Assembly (NCBI RefSeq): GCF_009617585.1
Contig: NZ_WIXI01000050.1
Span: 496,001 to 560,000, forward strand
DNA from: Endobacterium cereale
Lineage (GTDB): Bacteria; Pseudomonadota; Alphaproteobacteria; Rhizobiales; Rhizobiaceae
Direction: 5' to 3'
Length of the DNA stretch: 64,000 nt
This document shows, piece by piece, positions 1-10,065 of the stretch. The position numbers and the translations under genes are program-made. How positions within the stretch are numbered: the stretch's first letter is position 1; each line of letters begins with the position of its first letter. The notes under the pieces are model-generated. The model made no database searches. It was not told the origin of the DNA and worked only from the letters and a program-made list of their open reading frames with translations.

Positions 1-2
1 AC

Positions 3-434
3 ACCGCCTGCCATATTCTGTCGGTCGTCTGCCCTTACCCGGTCACCGGCGCCGCCGTCGGCGAGGATGAATCGCGCATCGATTTCGACATGAGCGACAT
101 TCCCGACCCACTCGACAAGGCGACGGCCACCGAGCGGATGATGGCGCTCGTCAACGAAAATCATCCGGTTTACCTGCAATGGATCACCGACGAGGAACTG
201 GCCGCCAATCCGGATCTGGTCAAATCCAAGAACGTGCGCCCGCCGGTCGGCCTCGGCCGTGTCAGCCTCGTCTGCATCGGTGAAAATTCCAGTATCGACA
301 GCCAGCCTTGCGGCGGCACACATGTGTCGGAAACGCAGGAAGTCGGTGCCGTCTACATTTCCAAGATCGAAAAGAAGGGCAAGGAGAACCGCCGGTTCCG
401 TATCCGCTTCGGCACACCCGAAGAAACGGCCTGA
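3..434 (+). CDS. Alanyl-tRNA editing protein (AlaX-like), 5' end missing
   Basis: The frame is open from the left edge of the window, so the start lies upstream and about 143 C-terminal residues are visible. The family hydrolyses mischarged Ser- or Gly-tRNA(Ala) in trans and resembles the editing domain of AlaRS. The visible part begins TACHILS, consistent with a zinc-binding HxxxH element whose first His is off the edge. It carries the second zinc element CGGTHV near residue 100 of the fragment, followed by a typical ending (IEKKGKENRRFRIRF). The ATG at 90 is internal to the family fold and is not the start. The fusion gene begins 37 bases downstream on the same strand, so the two may be cotranscribed. 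Confidence 0.85.
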   Translation, partial: TACHILSVVCPYPVTGAAVGEDESRIDFDMSDIPDPLDKATATERMMALVNENHPVYLQWITDEELAANPDLVKSKNVRPPVGLGRVSLVCIGENSSIDSQPCGGTHVSETQEVGAVYISKIEKKGKENRRFRIRFGTPEETA

Positions 435-471
435 ACGCTACTCTGATATTGCCATACAAAGGGAGACTGCC

Positions 472-1890
472 ATGAGCGGAGCAAAAAGCCGTTTCGTCGT
501 ATCCGCTGACTGGGTTGAAAAACAGCTCGGCACAAGGGGGTTTCGCGTTATCGACGCCGCCTGGTATCTGCCTGCGCATAATCGCAATGGTGCCGCCGAA
601 TATGCCGGCGGCCACATCCCCGGCGCGGTGTTTTTCGACCAGGACGTGATTGCCGACCACACGACCGGCCTGCCGCACAGCCTGCCCTCGCCCGAATATT
701 TTGCAGAGGAAATCGGCAAGCTCGGCATTTCCGAACACGACACGATCGTTGTTTACGACGGTCCCGGTTTCTTTTCCGCGCCGCGCGTGTGGTGGATGCT
801 GCGAACCATGGGTGCCGAAAACGTCTATGTGCTCGATGGCGGCCTCGACGGCTGGAAGGCGGAAAACCGCCCGCTCGAAACCGATTTGGGCGAACCGGTA
901 CCGACAACGTTTACCCCGCATTTCCGCCAGCGCCGTGTCACGAGCTTTTCGGAAATGCGCGCCGTCGTCGATAGCCGCGTTCGGCAGGTGGTCGATGCCC
1001 GCGGTGCCGGCCGTTTTACGGGAGACGAAGCCGAACCGCGTGCCGGAATGCGTTCCGGCCATATGCCCGGCGCCCGCAGCCTGCCCGCCACAAGCCTGTC
1101 GGCCAATGGCCACTTCCACGATCTCGCGACGCTGAAGCGCATGATGGATGAGGCCGGAATCGATCTCTCGCAACCGGTCGTCACCAGCTGCGGCTCGGGC
1201 GTCACCGCCGCCGTCATCACGCTGGCGCTGGAATCGCTCGGCCATACCGACAATTCGCTCTATGATGGATCGTGGTCGGAATGGGGTTCGCGCAGCGACA
1301 CCAATATCGTCACCGGTCCGGCCGAGCCGATCGAGCGCAAGGAATCACAGCCGCTCAAGGCACACATCACCCGCCTGGAAATGACGGCGGCGCCAAAGAA
1401 CAGCCTGCCGATCCCGGCAAACATACAGACGGCGCTGATGAGCGTGCAGGACATGCCGCTCAGCTATTATCGTTATCTCTACCGGCAGGTGGGAAAACGC
1501 TGGCACTGGTATGAACGGCTGCGCATGAGCGATGCGGAACTGTCGGAAATCCTCAACAGTTCCAAAGTCAGCGTCACCGTGCTTTACGTCAACGGCGCAC
1601 CGGCCGGCTTTTTCGAATTGAACAAGCTGAATGACGATCTTGTCGAACTTTCGTATTTCGGCCTGTTCGAACGCGCTATCGGCATGGGCATCGGCAAATG
1701 GTTCCTGCTGCAGGCGCTTTACGCCGCATGGCAGGACAATCCGAAAAAGGTCACCGTCAACACCAACACGCTCGACCATCCGCGCGCATTGCAGCTTTAC
1801 CAGATGATGGGCTTCTCGCCGGTCGGCACCAGCGAAGCCTGGGTGCCGCCGATGTCGGATGCCGAACTGCTGATGGCGCTTGATCGCTAA
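472..1890 (+). CDS. Fusion of 3-mercaptopyruvate sulfurtransferase (SseA-like) and GNAT acetyltransferase
   Basis: 472 residues from the ATG at 472, which follows a GGGAGA ribosome site. Residues 1-285 form two rhodanese domains. The second carries the catalytic loop CGSGVTA with Cys240, the mercaptopyruvate sulfurtransferase signature that transfers sulfur to thiols or cyanide. Residues of about 300-472 form a GNAT N-acetyltransferase domain, with GMGIGKWFLLQ as the acetyl-CoA loop and a conserved tail (TLDHPRALQLYQMMGFSPVGTS). From knowledge of related genomes these are usually two adjacent genes. Here there is no stop between them, only a linker of about 20 residues. An ATG at 1381 could start a separate 169-residue GNAT protein. 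Whether the product is truly bifunctional is inference. Confidence 0.85.
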   Translation: MSGAKSRFVVSADWVEKQLGTRGFRVIDAAWYLPAHNRNGAAEYAGGHIPGAVFFDQDVIADHTTGLPHSLPSPEYFAEEIGKLGISEHDTIVVYDGPGFFSAPRVWWMLRTMGAENVYVLDGGLDGWKAENRPLETDLGEPVPTTFTPHFRQRRVTSFSEMRAVVDSRVRQVVDARGAGRFTGDEAEPRAGMRSGHMPGARSLPATSLSANGHFHDLATLKRMMDEAGIDLSQPVVTSCGSGVTAAVITLALESLGHTDNSLYDGSWSEWGSRSDTNIVTGPAEPIERKESQPLKAHITRLEMTAAPKNSLPIPANIQTALMSVQDMPLSYYRYLYRQVGKRWHWYERLRMSDAELSEILNSSKVSVTVLYVNGAPAGFFELNKLNDDLVELSYFGLFERAIGMGIGKWFLLQALYAAWQDNPKKVTVNTNTLDHPRALQLYQMMGFSPVGTSEAWVPPMSDAELLMALDR

Positions 1891-1993
1891 AAACAGGGCG
1901 CAAGGATTTGCAGTCCTTTCACCTCAGGCAAGAAACGGGTGGCGGCCGACCGGCATCCGTTTCATCTCTCCCGAAACCGAACGGGAGACAGAC

Positions 1994-2461
1994 ATGCACA
2001 TCACCTTTACCGCCATGCCGACCGCCGATGCCGAGCACCTTCGCAACGGTGGCGCCGACGCCTATGGCAACCTGCCCGAAACCGCCACCTCTGACGGCCC
2101 CGGCCATCCCTGCCGTCACTGCCTGGACAATATCGACGCTGGCGAAGCGTTTTTGATCCTCGCCTACCGCCCCTTCCCGTCGCTGCAGCCTTATGCCGAA
2201 ACCGGGCCGATATTCCTGCACGCAAAAAGCTGCAAACGATACGAGGCTACGGAAGTATTGCCGCCGATGCTTCAGAGTCCGGATTACATCGTTCGTGGTT
2301 ATGGCGCGAATGACCGTATCGTCTACGGTAGCGGCGCGGTCACCGCGACCACCGGTATTGCGGATCGCGCGGGAATGCTTCTGGCGCGGGAAGATATCGC
2401 CTATGTGCATGTACGCTCCGCCCGCAACAACTGCTTTCAGTGCCGTATAGACCGACATTGA
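1994..2461 (+). CDS. DUF1203 family protein
   Basis: 155 residues from the ATG at 1994, which has a GGGAGACAGAC ribosome site. The frame stays open back to 1880, but the longer N-terminus is low-complexity and overlaps the previous gene. Family features are visible: a CRHCLDNIDAGE element near residue 40, an AYRPFPS strand, FLHAKSCKRY, and a conserved RSARNNCFQCRIDR ending. The function of DUF1203 is unknown. The cysteines in CRHC and CFQC could bind a metal or be redox active, but this is not established. It reads in the same direction as the fusion gene 103 bases upstream. Confidence 0.8.
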   Translation: MHITFTAMPTADAEHLRNGGADAYGNLPETATSDGPGHPCRHCLDNIDAGEAFLILAYRPFPSLQPYAETGPIFLHAKSCKRYEATEVLPPMLQSPDYIVRGYGANDRIVYGSGAVTATTGIADRAGMLLAREDIAYVHVRSARNNCFQCRIDRH

Positions 2462-2485
2462 AAGTCAATTGACTGGCCTCTTCTC

Positions 2486-2535
2486 GAATTACATTCGGAT
2501 TGCTATAATTTTACAGATGCAATGAAATGTAATTC
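2486..2535 (+). promoter_or_regulatory. Palindrome around a consensus -10 box upstream of the PilZ gene
   Basis: Perfect 10-base inverted arms (GAATTACATT at 2486-2495, AATGTAATTC at 2526-2535) enclose an inner ATTGC/GCAAT pair (2499-2503, 2519-2523). A perfect TATAAT hexamer lies at 2504-2509 in the loop. A hexamer 17 bases upstream (2481-2486) is a poor -35 match. The arrangement fits an operator overlapping a promoter for the PilZ gene, or a leader hairpin if transcription starts further upstream. No regulator is assigned. Confidence 0.45.
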
Positions 2536-2581
2536 AACAGCTTATCTCTATACCTCCTCTGACAAGATGGAGAGATACAGC

Positions 2582-2914
2582 ATGGCTGTCATTGGTATGA
2601 AGACCCGCAGCGCCCAGCGCCGCAAAACCCGCATTTACGGGACCGTCAAATATTACAATCAGGCCGCCAAGGGCCGTATCGTTGATCTGTCCGACACGGG
2701 TCTGGCACTCGATCTCGGCAGCCCGTTCCACGCGGCTACCGGCAGCGCGGTGAAGATCGAGACCGACGAACTCGGTATTCTCGAGGGTACCGTGAAATGG
2801 TCGCATCGTGGCCGCCTCGGTATCCATTTCCGCCCGAACTCGAACGCGTCGGCACAGGTCCAGTCCTATTTCCGTTTCTTCCATCAGGAAATCCGCCCGG
2901 TTCTGACACGCTAA
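2582..2914 (+). CDS. PilZ domain protein
   Basis: 110 residues from the ATG at 2582 (start MAVIGMKTRSAQRRKTR). The frame extends to 2522, but that segment overlaps the palindromic leader. PilZ is the common c-di-GMP receptor domain. The RRKTR stretch near residues 12-16 matches the RxxxR ligand motif, and VDLSDTGLAL near residues 37-46 matches D/NxSxxG. A basic tail, FRFFHQEIRPVLTR, ends the protein. With only one domain it probably acts as a stand-alone c-di-GMP effector or adaptor. The partner cannot be inferred. A GGDEF-EAL enzyme sits elsewhere in this window (38189-40153). Confidence 0.85.
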   Translation: MAVIGMKTRSAQRRKTRIYGTVKYYNQAAKGRIVDLSDTGLALDLGSPFHAATGSAVKIETDELGILEGTVKWSHRGRLGIHFRPNSNASAQVQSYFRFFHQEIRPVLTR

Positions 2915-3014
2915 ATATCGGCATTCGAACATATCCAACCCTCTGTCATTTTACTGATGCAACCCCATGCAATTGCGCTTAGGTTGCCTCGATAAGCACA
3001 GGGGAGATTTTATA

Positions 3015-5003
<1,989 letters not shown>

Positions 5004-5028
5004 TCACCTCTGACATCATCAACTCTGG

Positions 5029-5114
5029 CGTCATCCTCGGGCTTGTCCCGAGGATCCAATCACGTCAATAATCACAAGCAGTTGCAGATCCTCGGGACAA
5101 GCCCGAGGATGACG
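5029..5114. repeat. Intergenic palindromic repeat, copy 1
   Basis: Two 28-base arms, 5029-5056 and 5087-5114, are perfect reverse complements around a 30-base loop. Each arm is itself a hairpin (CCTCGGG, CTTGT, CCCGAGG). It fills the gap between the nucleotidase gene and the PhzF gene. A second copy lies at 31387-31472. This is a small dispersed palindromic element that could also act as a transcription stop or mRNA-stabilising hairpin. Confidence 0.85.
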
Positions 5115-5152
5115 GACGACTCGTTTCCATCCGAAAAAGCACAGTGATCCCC

Positions 5153-5989
5153 ATGCCCACATTTTCCTTCCAGCAGGTCGACGTCTTTTCCACTGAAGCC
5201 ATGCGCGGCAATCCGCTCGCCGTCGTGATCGGCGCCGACGCGCTTTCCGACGCCGACATGCAGGCCTTCGCCAACTGGACAAACCTGTCCGAAACCACCT
5301 TCCTGCTCAAGCCGACGACACCGGAAGCCCATTACCGCGTCCGCATTTTCACGCCGAGCCAAGAACTGCCCTTTGCCGGCCATCCGACACTCGGCAGCGC
5401 CCATGTCTGGCTCAGCCAGGCAATCGATGCTCCGGATGGTGAGGTGGTGCAGGAATGCGGTGCCGGCCTCGTGCGCATTCGTCGCGATGGCGATCGCCTC
5501 GCCTTCGCCGCCCCGCCGCTGGTGCGCTCCGGCCCGGTCGATCCGGTGATCGTCGAGCGCATCGCGCGCGGCCTCAATCTGCCGGATGCGATGATCAAGG
5601 ACAGCAACTGGGTGGAAAACGGTCCTGACTGGATCGGCGTCCTCCTGCCATCGCGCACGCATGTTCTGGCGGCCAAGGCCGACTATTCCATTCTCGCCGG
5701 CACACGCGTCGGCCTTGTCGGCCCGTTCGATCCGAACCTCGATGGCAGTGATGCCCAGTTCGAAGTGCGCGCCTTTACCCGCAACGGCTACGAGGACCCG
5801 GTCACCGGCAGCCTCAATGCCGGGCTGGCGCAGTGGCTGATCGGCTCCGGCGTTGCGCCGGAGCACTATGTCGCCGCGCAGGGCACAGCACTCGGTCGCG
5901 CCGGCCGTGTGCATGTCGACAAGATGGGTGACGATATCTGGGTGGGCGGCAATGTGACCACCTGCATATCCGGCACACTGACGTTATAG
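5153..5989 (+). CDS. PhzF family isomerase/epimerase-like protein
   Basis: 278 residues from the ATG at 5153. A GTG nine bases earlier is in frame but sits too close to the repeat. The sequence opens with the family signature F-Q-Q-V-D-V-F-S, then GNPLAVV (19-25) and NLSETTF (44-50) with the catalytic Glu47. FAGHPTLGSAH near residue 80 and a C-terminal DPVTGSLNAGLAQWL complete the two diaminopimelate-epimerase-like halves. PhzF itself isomerises dihydro-hydroxyanthranilate, but most homologues like this one are outside phenazine loci and have unknown substrates. No phenazine genes are nearby. A DinB gene follows after 32 bases. Confidence 0.88.
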   Translation: MPTFSFQQVDVFSTEAMRGNPLAVVIGADALSDADMQAFANWTNLSETTFLLKPTTPEAHYRVRIFTPSQELPFAGHPTLGSAHVWLSQAIDAPDGEVVQECGAGLVRIRRDGDRLAFAAPPLVRSGPVDPVIVERIARGLNLPDAMIKDSNWVENGPDWIGVLLPSRTHVLAAKADYSILAGTRVGLVGPFDPNLDGSDAQFEVRAFTRNGYEDPVTGSLNAGLAQWLIGSGVAPEHYVAAQGTALGRAGRVHVDKMGDDIWVGGNVTTCISGTLTL

Positions 5990-6021
5990 TGCCTGGCGAT
6001 TGGTAAGCGTGGGGGAGTTCG

Positions 6022-6594
6022 ATGGACGCGCAGCGCTATTTTATCGCCCAGGCCTATAACAATGCCTGGGCCAATCACCGACTGCTGAAGGCCTGCGGGC
6101 AATTGTCAGCGGAAGAACTGGCCGCAGAGCGTGAAAACTTCTTTCCCTCGATCATCCACACGCTCAACCACATCCTCACCGTCGACTGGCTTTATATCAG
6201 CGCGCTCGAAGGCGATTGCATCGGAGCGGCCGCCTTCGAGCCGGAAATTCCCTTTCCGGCCTTTGCCGAACTTGATCGCGAACAACGCGCCGCCGACCAC
6301 CGCCTGATCGACCACTGTCGACATCTCGGTGAAGGCGGCCTTGCTGCGAAGGTCCACATTCCGCGGCCTACGCATATTCAAGTGGAAACAGCCGATCGTA
6401 CGCTGCTGCATCTCTTCCAGCACCAGATCCACCATCGCGGCCAGGTGCATGCCATGTTATCGGGAACATCGGTTGCGCCGCCGCAGCTGGATGAATTTTT
6501 TACCGCCGATCCGGCAGAACAGGCGCTCAGGCGTCAGGATTTTGCCGAACTCGGCTTCACCGAGGCCCTTATCTGGGAAACCGACCATGCCTGA
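6022..6594 (+). CDS. DinB family protein
   Basis: 190 residues from the ATG at 6022, preceded by GGGGGAG. DinB/YfiT-like proteins are four-helix bundles with a three-His metal site. Candidate ligands are His50 (TLNHIL) and the C-terminal HQIHHRGQ (His134, His137, His138). The family includes thiol-dependent S-transferases and many proteins of unknown role, so no substrate is claimed. The last 8 bases overlap the start of the next gene, which suggests translational coupling with the membrane protein that follows. Confidence 0.88.
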   Translation: MDAQRYFIAQAYNNAWANHRLLKACGQLSAEELAAERENFFPSIIHTLNHILTVDWLYISALEGDCIGAAAFEPEIPFPAFAELDREQRAADHRLIDHCRHLGEGGLAAKVHIPRPTHIQVETADRTLLHLFQHQIHHRGQVHAMLSGTSVAPPQLDEFFTADPAEQALRRQDFAELGFTEALIWETDHA

Positions 6595-7006
6595 TCTTTA
6601 TCTCTGTCTCAGGGCCCTGCACCTGATCTGCGACTTCGTGCTGATTGCCGGCATGCTGATGAACGCTTTTGTCATCGGCATGGTGCCGCCTGCCATCCGC
6701 ACCGGCGTCATCGAGGTGCTGCGCAAATACGACCGTATCGTCAATACGACGGCACTCGCCGGCGTCTGGATTTTTGGCCTGTGGCTGGCCTTCGGCTACA
6801 CCGGTTTTGCCGGCAATGGCTGGCTGCATGCAAAGCTGCTGTTCGTGGTACTGCTGTCGGCACTGCACGGCATGCAGCAGGGCTGGATGCGCCGTATGGC
6901 CAAGGACCCGAAACTCGATCCGCCCGCCTTCGTGCGCGCCGGCATGCCGATCATTTTGCTGTCGACGGTGATCATCGTTGCCTTGGCCGCCATCAAGCCG
7001 TTCTGA
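6587..7006 (+). CDS. CopD/HemJ-like integral membrane protein
   Basis: 139 residues from the ATG at 6587, which overlaps the DinB gene by 8 bases. Four hydrophobic segments are visible (about 10-32, 52-72, 79-98, 117-137). The sequence resembles the CopD/HemJ fold, with an early His in ALHLICD and a basic loop (GWMRRMAKDP). HemJ is a protoporphyrinogen oxidase and CopD a copper-associated membrane protein. Neither is demonstrated here, because the protein is short and there are no heme or copper genes next to it. Confidence 0.7.
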   Translation: MPDLYLCLRALHLICDFVLIAGMLMNAFVIGMVPPAIRTGVIEVLRKYDRIVNTTALAGVWIFGLWLAFGYTGFAGNGWLHAKLLFVVLLSALHGMQQGWMRRMAKDPKLDPPAFVRAGMPIILLSTVIIVALAAIKPF

Positions 7007-7024
7007 CGTAGGTGTAGGCTATCC

Positions 7025-7882
7025 TCAGCTTTCGCCGAGGATAGCCGCCAGAAGCTGGCCCTCCAGCAGCGCCAGTTCCGGATCTCCATGGTGACGCGGA
7101 TGTGGCCGCGGCACCGCAAGGTCCAGTTTTACCTCACCCTCGTCCAGCACGATCACACGGTCGGCCAGATGCACGGCTTCCGTTACGTCATGCGTGACCA
7201 GCACGGCGGTAAAACCCAATTCCCGCCAAACCCTTGTCAGCAATTGCTGCATGCTGATGCGCGTCAGGGCATCGAGTGCGCCAAGCGGTTCATCCAAGGC
7301 CAGCAGGCCCGGCCGGCTGACCAGAGCGCGCGCCAGAGCCACGCGCTGTCGCTGTCCACCCGATAGCTTTGCCGGCCATTCTCTCGCCTTCTCGGAAAGC
7401 TGCACCTCGTCCAGCACCAGTTCTGCCTCGCGTCGCGCAAACGCTTTTGGCACGCCATCGCCCAAGCCCACGGCAACATTGTCAGCCACGGAAAACCACG
7501 GCAAAAGACGTGGCTCCTGAAAGACGATACGGGCATCCGGCGCCACGCGATCACCGCCATCGTCGATGAAATCGATCTCGCCACCGGTCGGCTCATCCAG
7601 TCCGACCAGCAGGCGCAGAAGCGTGCTCTTGCCGCAACCGCTCTTGCCGACGATCGCCACGAACTGCCCGGCTGGCACATCGAGATCGATACCGCGCAGC
7701 ACGCGATTGTCTCCAAATGCCTTTTCAACGCCGCGCAGGCGAAGCCCGGCCGGAGCCTTGGGCAAAACCGGAGGCTCGGCGATCGGCCTCACCTCGGTGC
7801 CGTCGGGGAAATAGGCTCTTTCCTGAAGCTCGAAAGCGTCCCACACCATCGCGGACGGAAGCAGATAGGAACTCACTGGCAT
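7025..7882 (-). CDS. ssuB: Sulfonate ABC transporter ATP-binding protein
   Basis: 285 residues from the ATG at 7882, with an AGGAG ribosome site 8 bases away. A GTG directly before it is the alternative start. Walker A is GKSGCGKST (79-87), the signature LSGGQ lies at 173-177, and Walker B is LLALDEP (193-199). The Q-loop FQEPRLLPW is typical of the nitrate/taurine/sulfonate importer ATPases. About 45 residues precede the ATPase core, longer than most SsuB proteins. It is the last gene of the ssu operon, 12 bases after ssuC, and powers uptake of alkanesulfonates. Confidence 0.9.
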   Translation of the reverse strand: MPVSSYLLPSAMVWDAFELQERAYFPDGTEVRPIAEPPVLPKAPAGLRLRGVEKAFGDNRVLRGIDLDVPAGQFVAIVGKSGCGKSTLLRLLVGLDEPTGGEIDFIDDGGDRVAPDARIVFQEPRLLPWFSVADNVAVGLGDGVPKAFARREAELVLDEVQLSEKAREWPAKLSGGQRQRVALARALVSRPGLLALDEPLGALDALTRISMQQLLTRVWRELGFTAVLVTHDVTEAVHLADRVIVLDEGEVKLDLAVPRPHPRHHGDPELALLEGQLLAAILGES

Positions 7883-7894
7883 CACCTCTTCTCC

Positions 7895-8845
7895 TCAAGC
7901 CTGATAGGCCGCGTTCCAGGACAGAGCCCAACGCTCGAGCGCGCGGGCAACGACATCGGCGAGCTTGCCGAGCACCGCATAGATGACCAGCGCCAGCACC
8001 ACGACATCGGTCATCATGAACTCGCGGGCGGTGTTGGCCATGTAACCGATGCCGGAATTGGCGGCGATCGCCTCGGACACGATCAAAGTCAGCCACATGA
8101 TGCCGAGCGCATACCGAAGGCCGACAAAGATCGACGGCAGCGCGCCCGGAAAGATCACCTTGCGGAACAGCGACCAGTTGCTCATGCCGTAAATCCTGCC
8201 CATCTCGACCAGATCGCGATCGACGTTTTTCACGCCGTGATAGGTGTTGAGATAGATCGGAAACAGCACGCCGAGCGAGGTGAGAAACAGTTTTGCCTCC
8301 TCGCCGATGCCGAACCACAGGATGACCAGCGGGATCATCGCCAGATGCGGAATGGTGCGCAGCATCTGCAGCGTCGTGTCGGTCAGCTGTTCCGACAGTT
8401 TTGAAACGCCATTGGCGATGCCGAGCAAAAACCCGATAGAGCCACCGATCAACAAGCCGCTCAGTGCGCGCGCGCCGCTGACGGCAACGTCACGCCCCAG
8501 TTCGCCGGACAGCAGCCGTTCCCAGAAAGCCGCCAGCACAGCCACCGGCGACGGCATGATGCGATCGGAAATCAGACCGGTCGATGACAGGATCTGCCAC
8601 ACCAGCACCAGCCCCACCGGAACCAGATAAGGCAGCCATGCTCCGCGCGAGATGGTGTGCAGGCCGGCCGGTTTCCCGCCCTTTGCCTGCGCACCGTCCG
8701 CCGCGCCCTTGGGAGGGTTTTGGGAAGCCTGTTGCCAGTCCTGTGGCTTGTCTTCGGTCAGCGTGCCCTCGGTCAAAGTTCTGGGCGTTCCACTTGTGGC
8801 CCGCCGCAGCTTTCGCCCTTCGGAAAACGTATCGATCGTCGTCAT
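7895..8845 (-). CDS. ssuC: Sulfonate ABC transporter permease
   Basis: 316 residues from the ATG at 8845, which has GGAGG about 8 bases upstream. The ATG at 8860 would place that ribosome site inside the gene. A polar N-terminal tail of about 65 residues, unusually long, precedes six membrane segments. The EAA-loop region (LVEMGRIYGMSNWSLFRKVIFPGALPSIF) contacts SsuB. WLTLIVSEAIAANSGIGYM is characteristic of SsuC/TauC permeases. It forms the inner-membrane channel for aliphatic sulfonates. ssuD lies 21 bases upstream in the same operon. Confidence 0.9.
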   Translation of the reverse strand: MTTIDTFSEGRKLRRATSGTPRTLTEGTLTEDKPQDWQQASQNPPKGAADGAQAKGGKPAGLHTISRGAWLPYLVPVGLVLVWQILSSTGLISDRIMPSPVAVLAAFWERLLSGELGRDVAVSGARALSGLLIGGSIGFLLGIANGVSKLSEQLTDTTLQMLRTIPHLAMIPLVILWFGIGEEAKLFLTSLGVLFPIYLNTYHGVKNVDRDLVEMGRIYGMSNWSLFRKVIFPGALPSIFVGLRYALGIMWLTLIVSEAIAANSGIGYMANTAREFMMTDVVVLALVIYAVLGKLADVVARALERWALSWNAAYQA

Positions 8846-8866
8846 AGGCCAAGCCTCCATCGGTTA

Positions 8867-10042
8867 TCAGGATGCCGCAACGGCACGCACGGTCGCGTGC
8901 CCGCCGCCACCGAATATCGGTTTTGCCGCCGCAAACTCGTTGCCGAAACCGGCCCGCTGTTCCTCGCGGACGATGCCGAGTTCAGGGAACAGCAGTTCCG
9001 CAACTCGATACGCCTCTTCCAGATGCGGATAACCGGAGCCGATCACCGTCTCGACACCGAGTTCCTGATATTCGCGAAGGCGCGCCGCCACGGTCTTCGG
9101 CGAACCGACCAGCGCCGTGCCCGCGCCTGAGCGTACAAGCCCGATGCCGGCCCACAGGTTCGGGGAGACCTCCAGCTTGTCGCGACGGCCATTGTGAAGC
9201 GCCGCCATGCGCCGCTGCCCGACCGAGTCGGACTCGGTTGCGAAATGCGCCTGCGCCTTGGCGATCGTCTCGTCGGAGAGTTTTGAGATCAGCTTGTCGG
9301 CCGCCTCCCATGCCTCCTCGTCCGTCTCGCGGACGATGAAATGCAGACGGATGCCGAAAGAAACATCCCTGCCCTGCTTTTCTGCCGCAGCCCGTACCGC
9401 CTTGATCTTCTGTTCGACCTGTTCCGGCGGCTCACCCCAAGTCAGATATTTGTCGGCGCGGCCTGCAAAAAACTCGATGCCGGCATCCGATGAACCGCCG
9501 AAATAAAGCGGCGGGCGCGGCTGCTGGATGGTCGGGAAACCGAGTTTTGCACCCTTCGCTTTGATATGTCTGCCTTCGAAATCGGCATGACCCGTCGTGA
9601 CCAGATCCTCGAAAACCTGGAAGAACTCTTCGGCATGGGCATACCGCTCGTCATGTTCGAGAAAAATGCCGTCGCCCGCGAGTTCGGAAGGATTGCCGCC
9701 CACCACGATATTGAGCAGAAGCCTGCCATTCGACACCCGGTCGAGCGCCGCCGCAAGGCGCGCATAATAGGCCGGCGACGCCGTACCCGGCCGGATCGCC
9801 ACCAGAAATTTCAGCTTTTCCGTGAACGGCGCCAGCGATGCCGCCGTCACAAAGGATTCCTCGCAGGAAACACCGGTCGGCAAAAGCACGCCGGAATAAC
9901 CGAGCCGGTCCACGGTCTGCGCCAGTTCGCGCAGATAGCGGTTTTCCGGCGGCCGGTTCAGTTCGGAACCACCGAGATAGGTACCGTCTCCGCCGGTCGG
10001 GATGAACCACAGAAAATCGATCGGTTTGGATGTGTCCGTCAT
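8867..10042 (-). CDS. ssuD: FMNH2-dependent alkanesulfonate monooxygenase
   Basis: 391 residues, close to the family's usual 380. It is a bacterial luciferase-like TIM barrel that uses reduced flavin and oxygen to release sulfite from alkanesulfonates. Recognisable segments are the opening FLWFIPTGGDGTYLG, LAQTVDRLGYSGVLLPTG, FLVAIRPGTASP, NIVVGGNP and PLYFGGSSDAG. The flavin reductase partner SsuE is not encoded in this operon, so FMNH2 must come from a reductase elsewhere. A GAAAGGAG-type ribosome site precedes the ATG, and ssuA ends 23 bases upstream. Confidence 0.93.
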   Translation of the reverse strand: MTDTSKPIDFLWFIPTGGDGTYLGGSELNRPPENRYLRELAQTVDRLGYSGVLLPTGVSCEESFVTAASLAPFTEKLKFLVAIRPGTASPAYYARLAAALDRVSNGRLLLNIVVGGNPSELAGDGIFLEHDERYAHAEEFFQVFEDLVTTGHADFEGRHIKAKGAKLGFPTIQQPRPPLYFGGSSDAGIEFFAGRADKYLTWGEPPEQVEQKIKAVRAAAEKQGRDVSFGIRLHFIVRETDEEAWEAADKLISKLSDETIAKAQAHFATESDSVGQRRMAALHNGRRDKLEVSPNLWAGIGLVRSGAGTALVGSPKTVAARLREYQELGVETVIGSGYPHLEEAYRVAELLFPELGIVREEQRAGFGNEFAAAKPIFGGGGHATVRAVAAS

Positions 10043-10065
10043 GTCGGTGCTCCTTTCTTTCGGGT

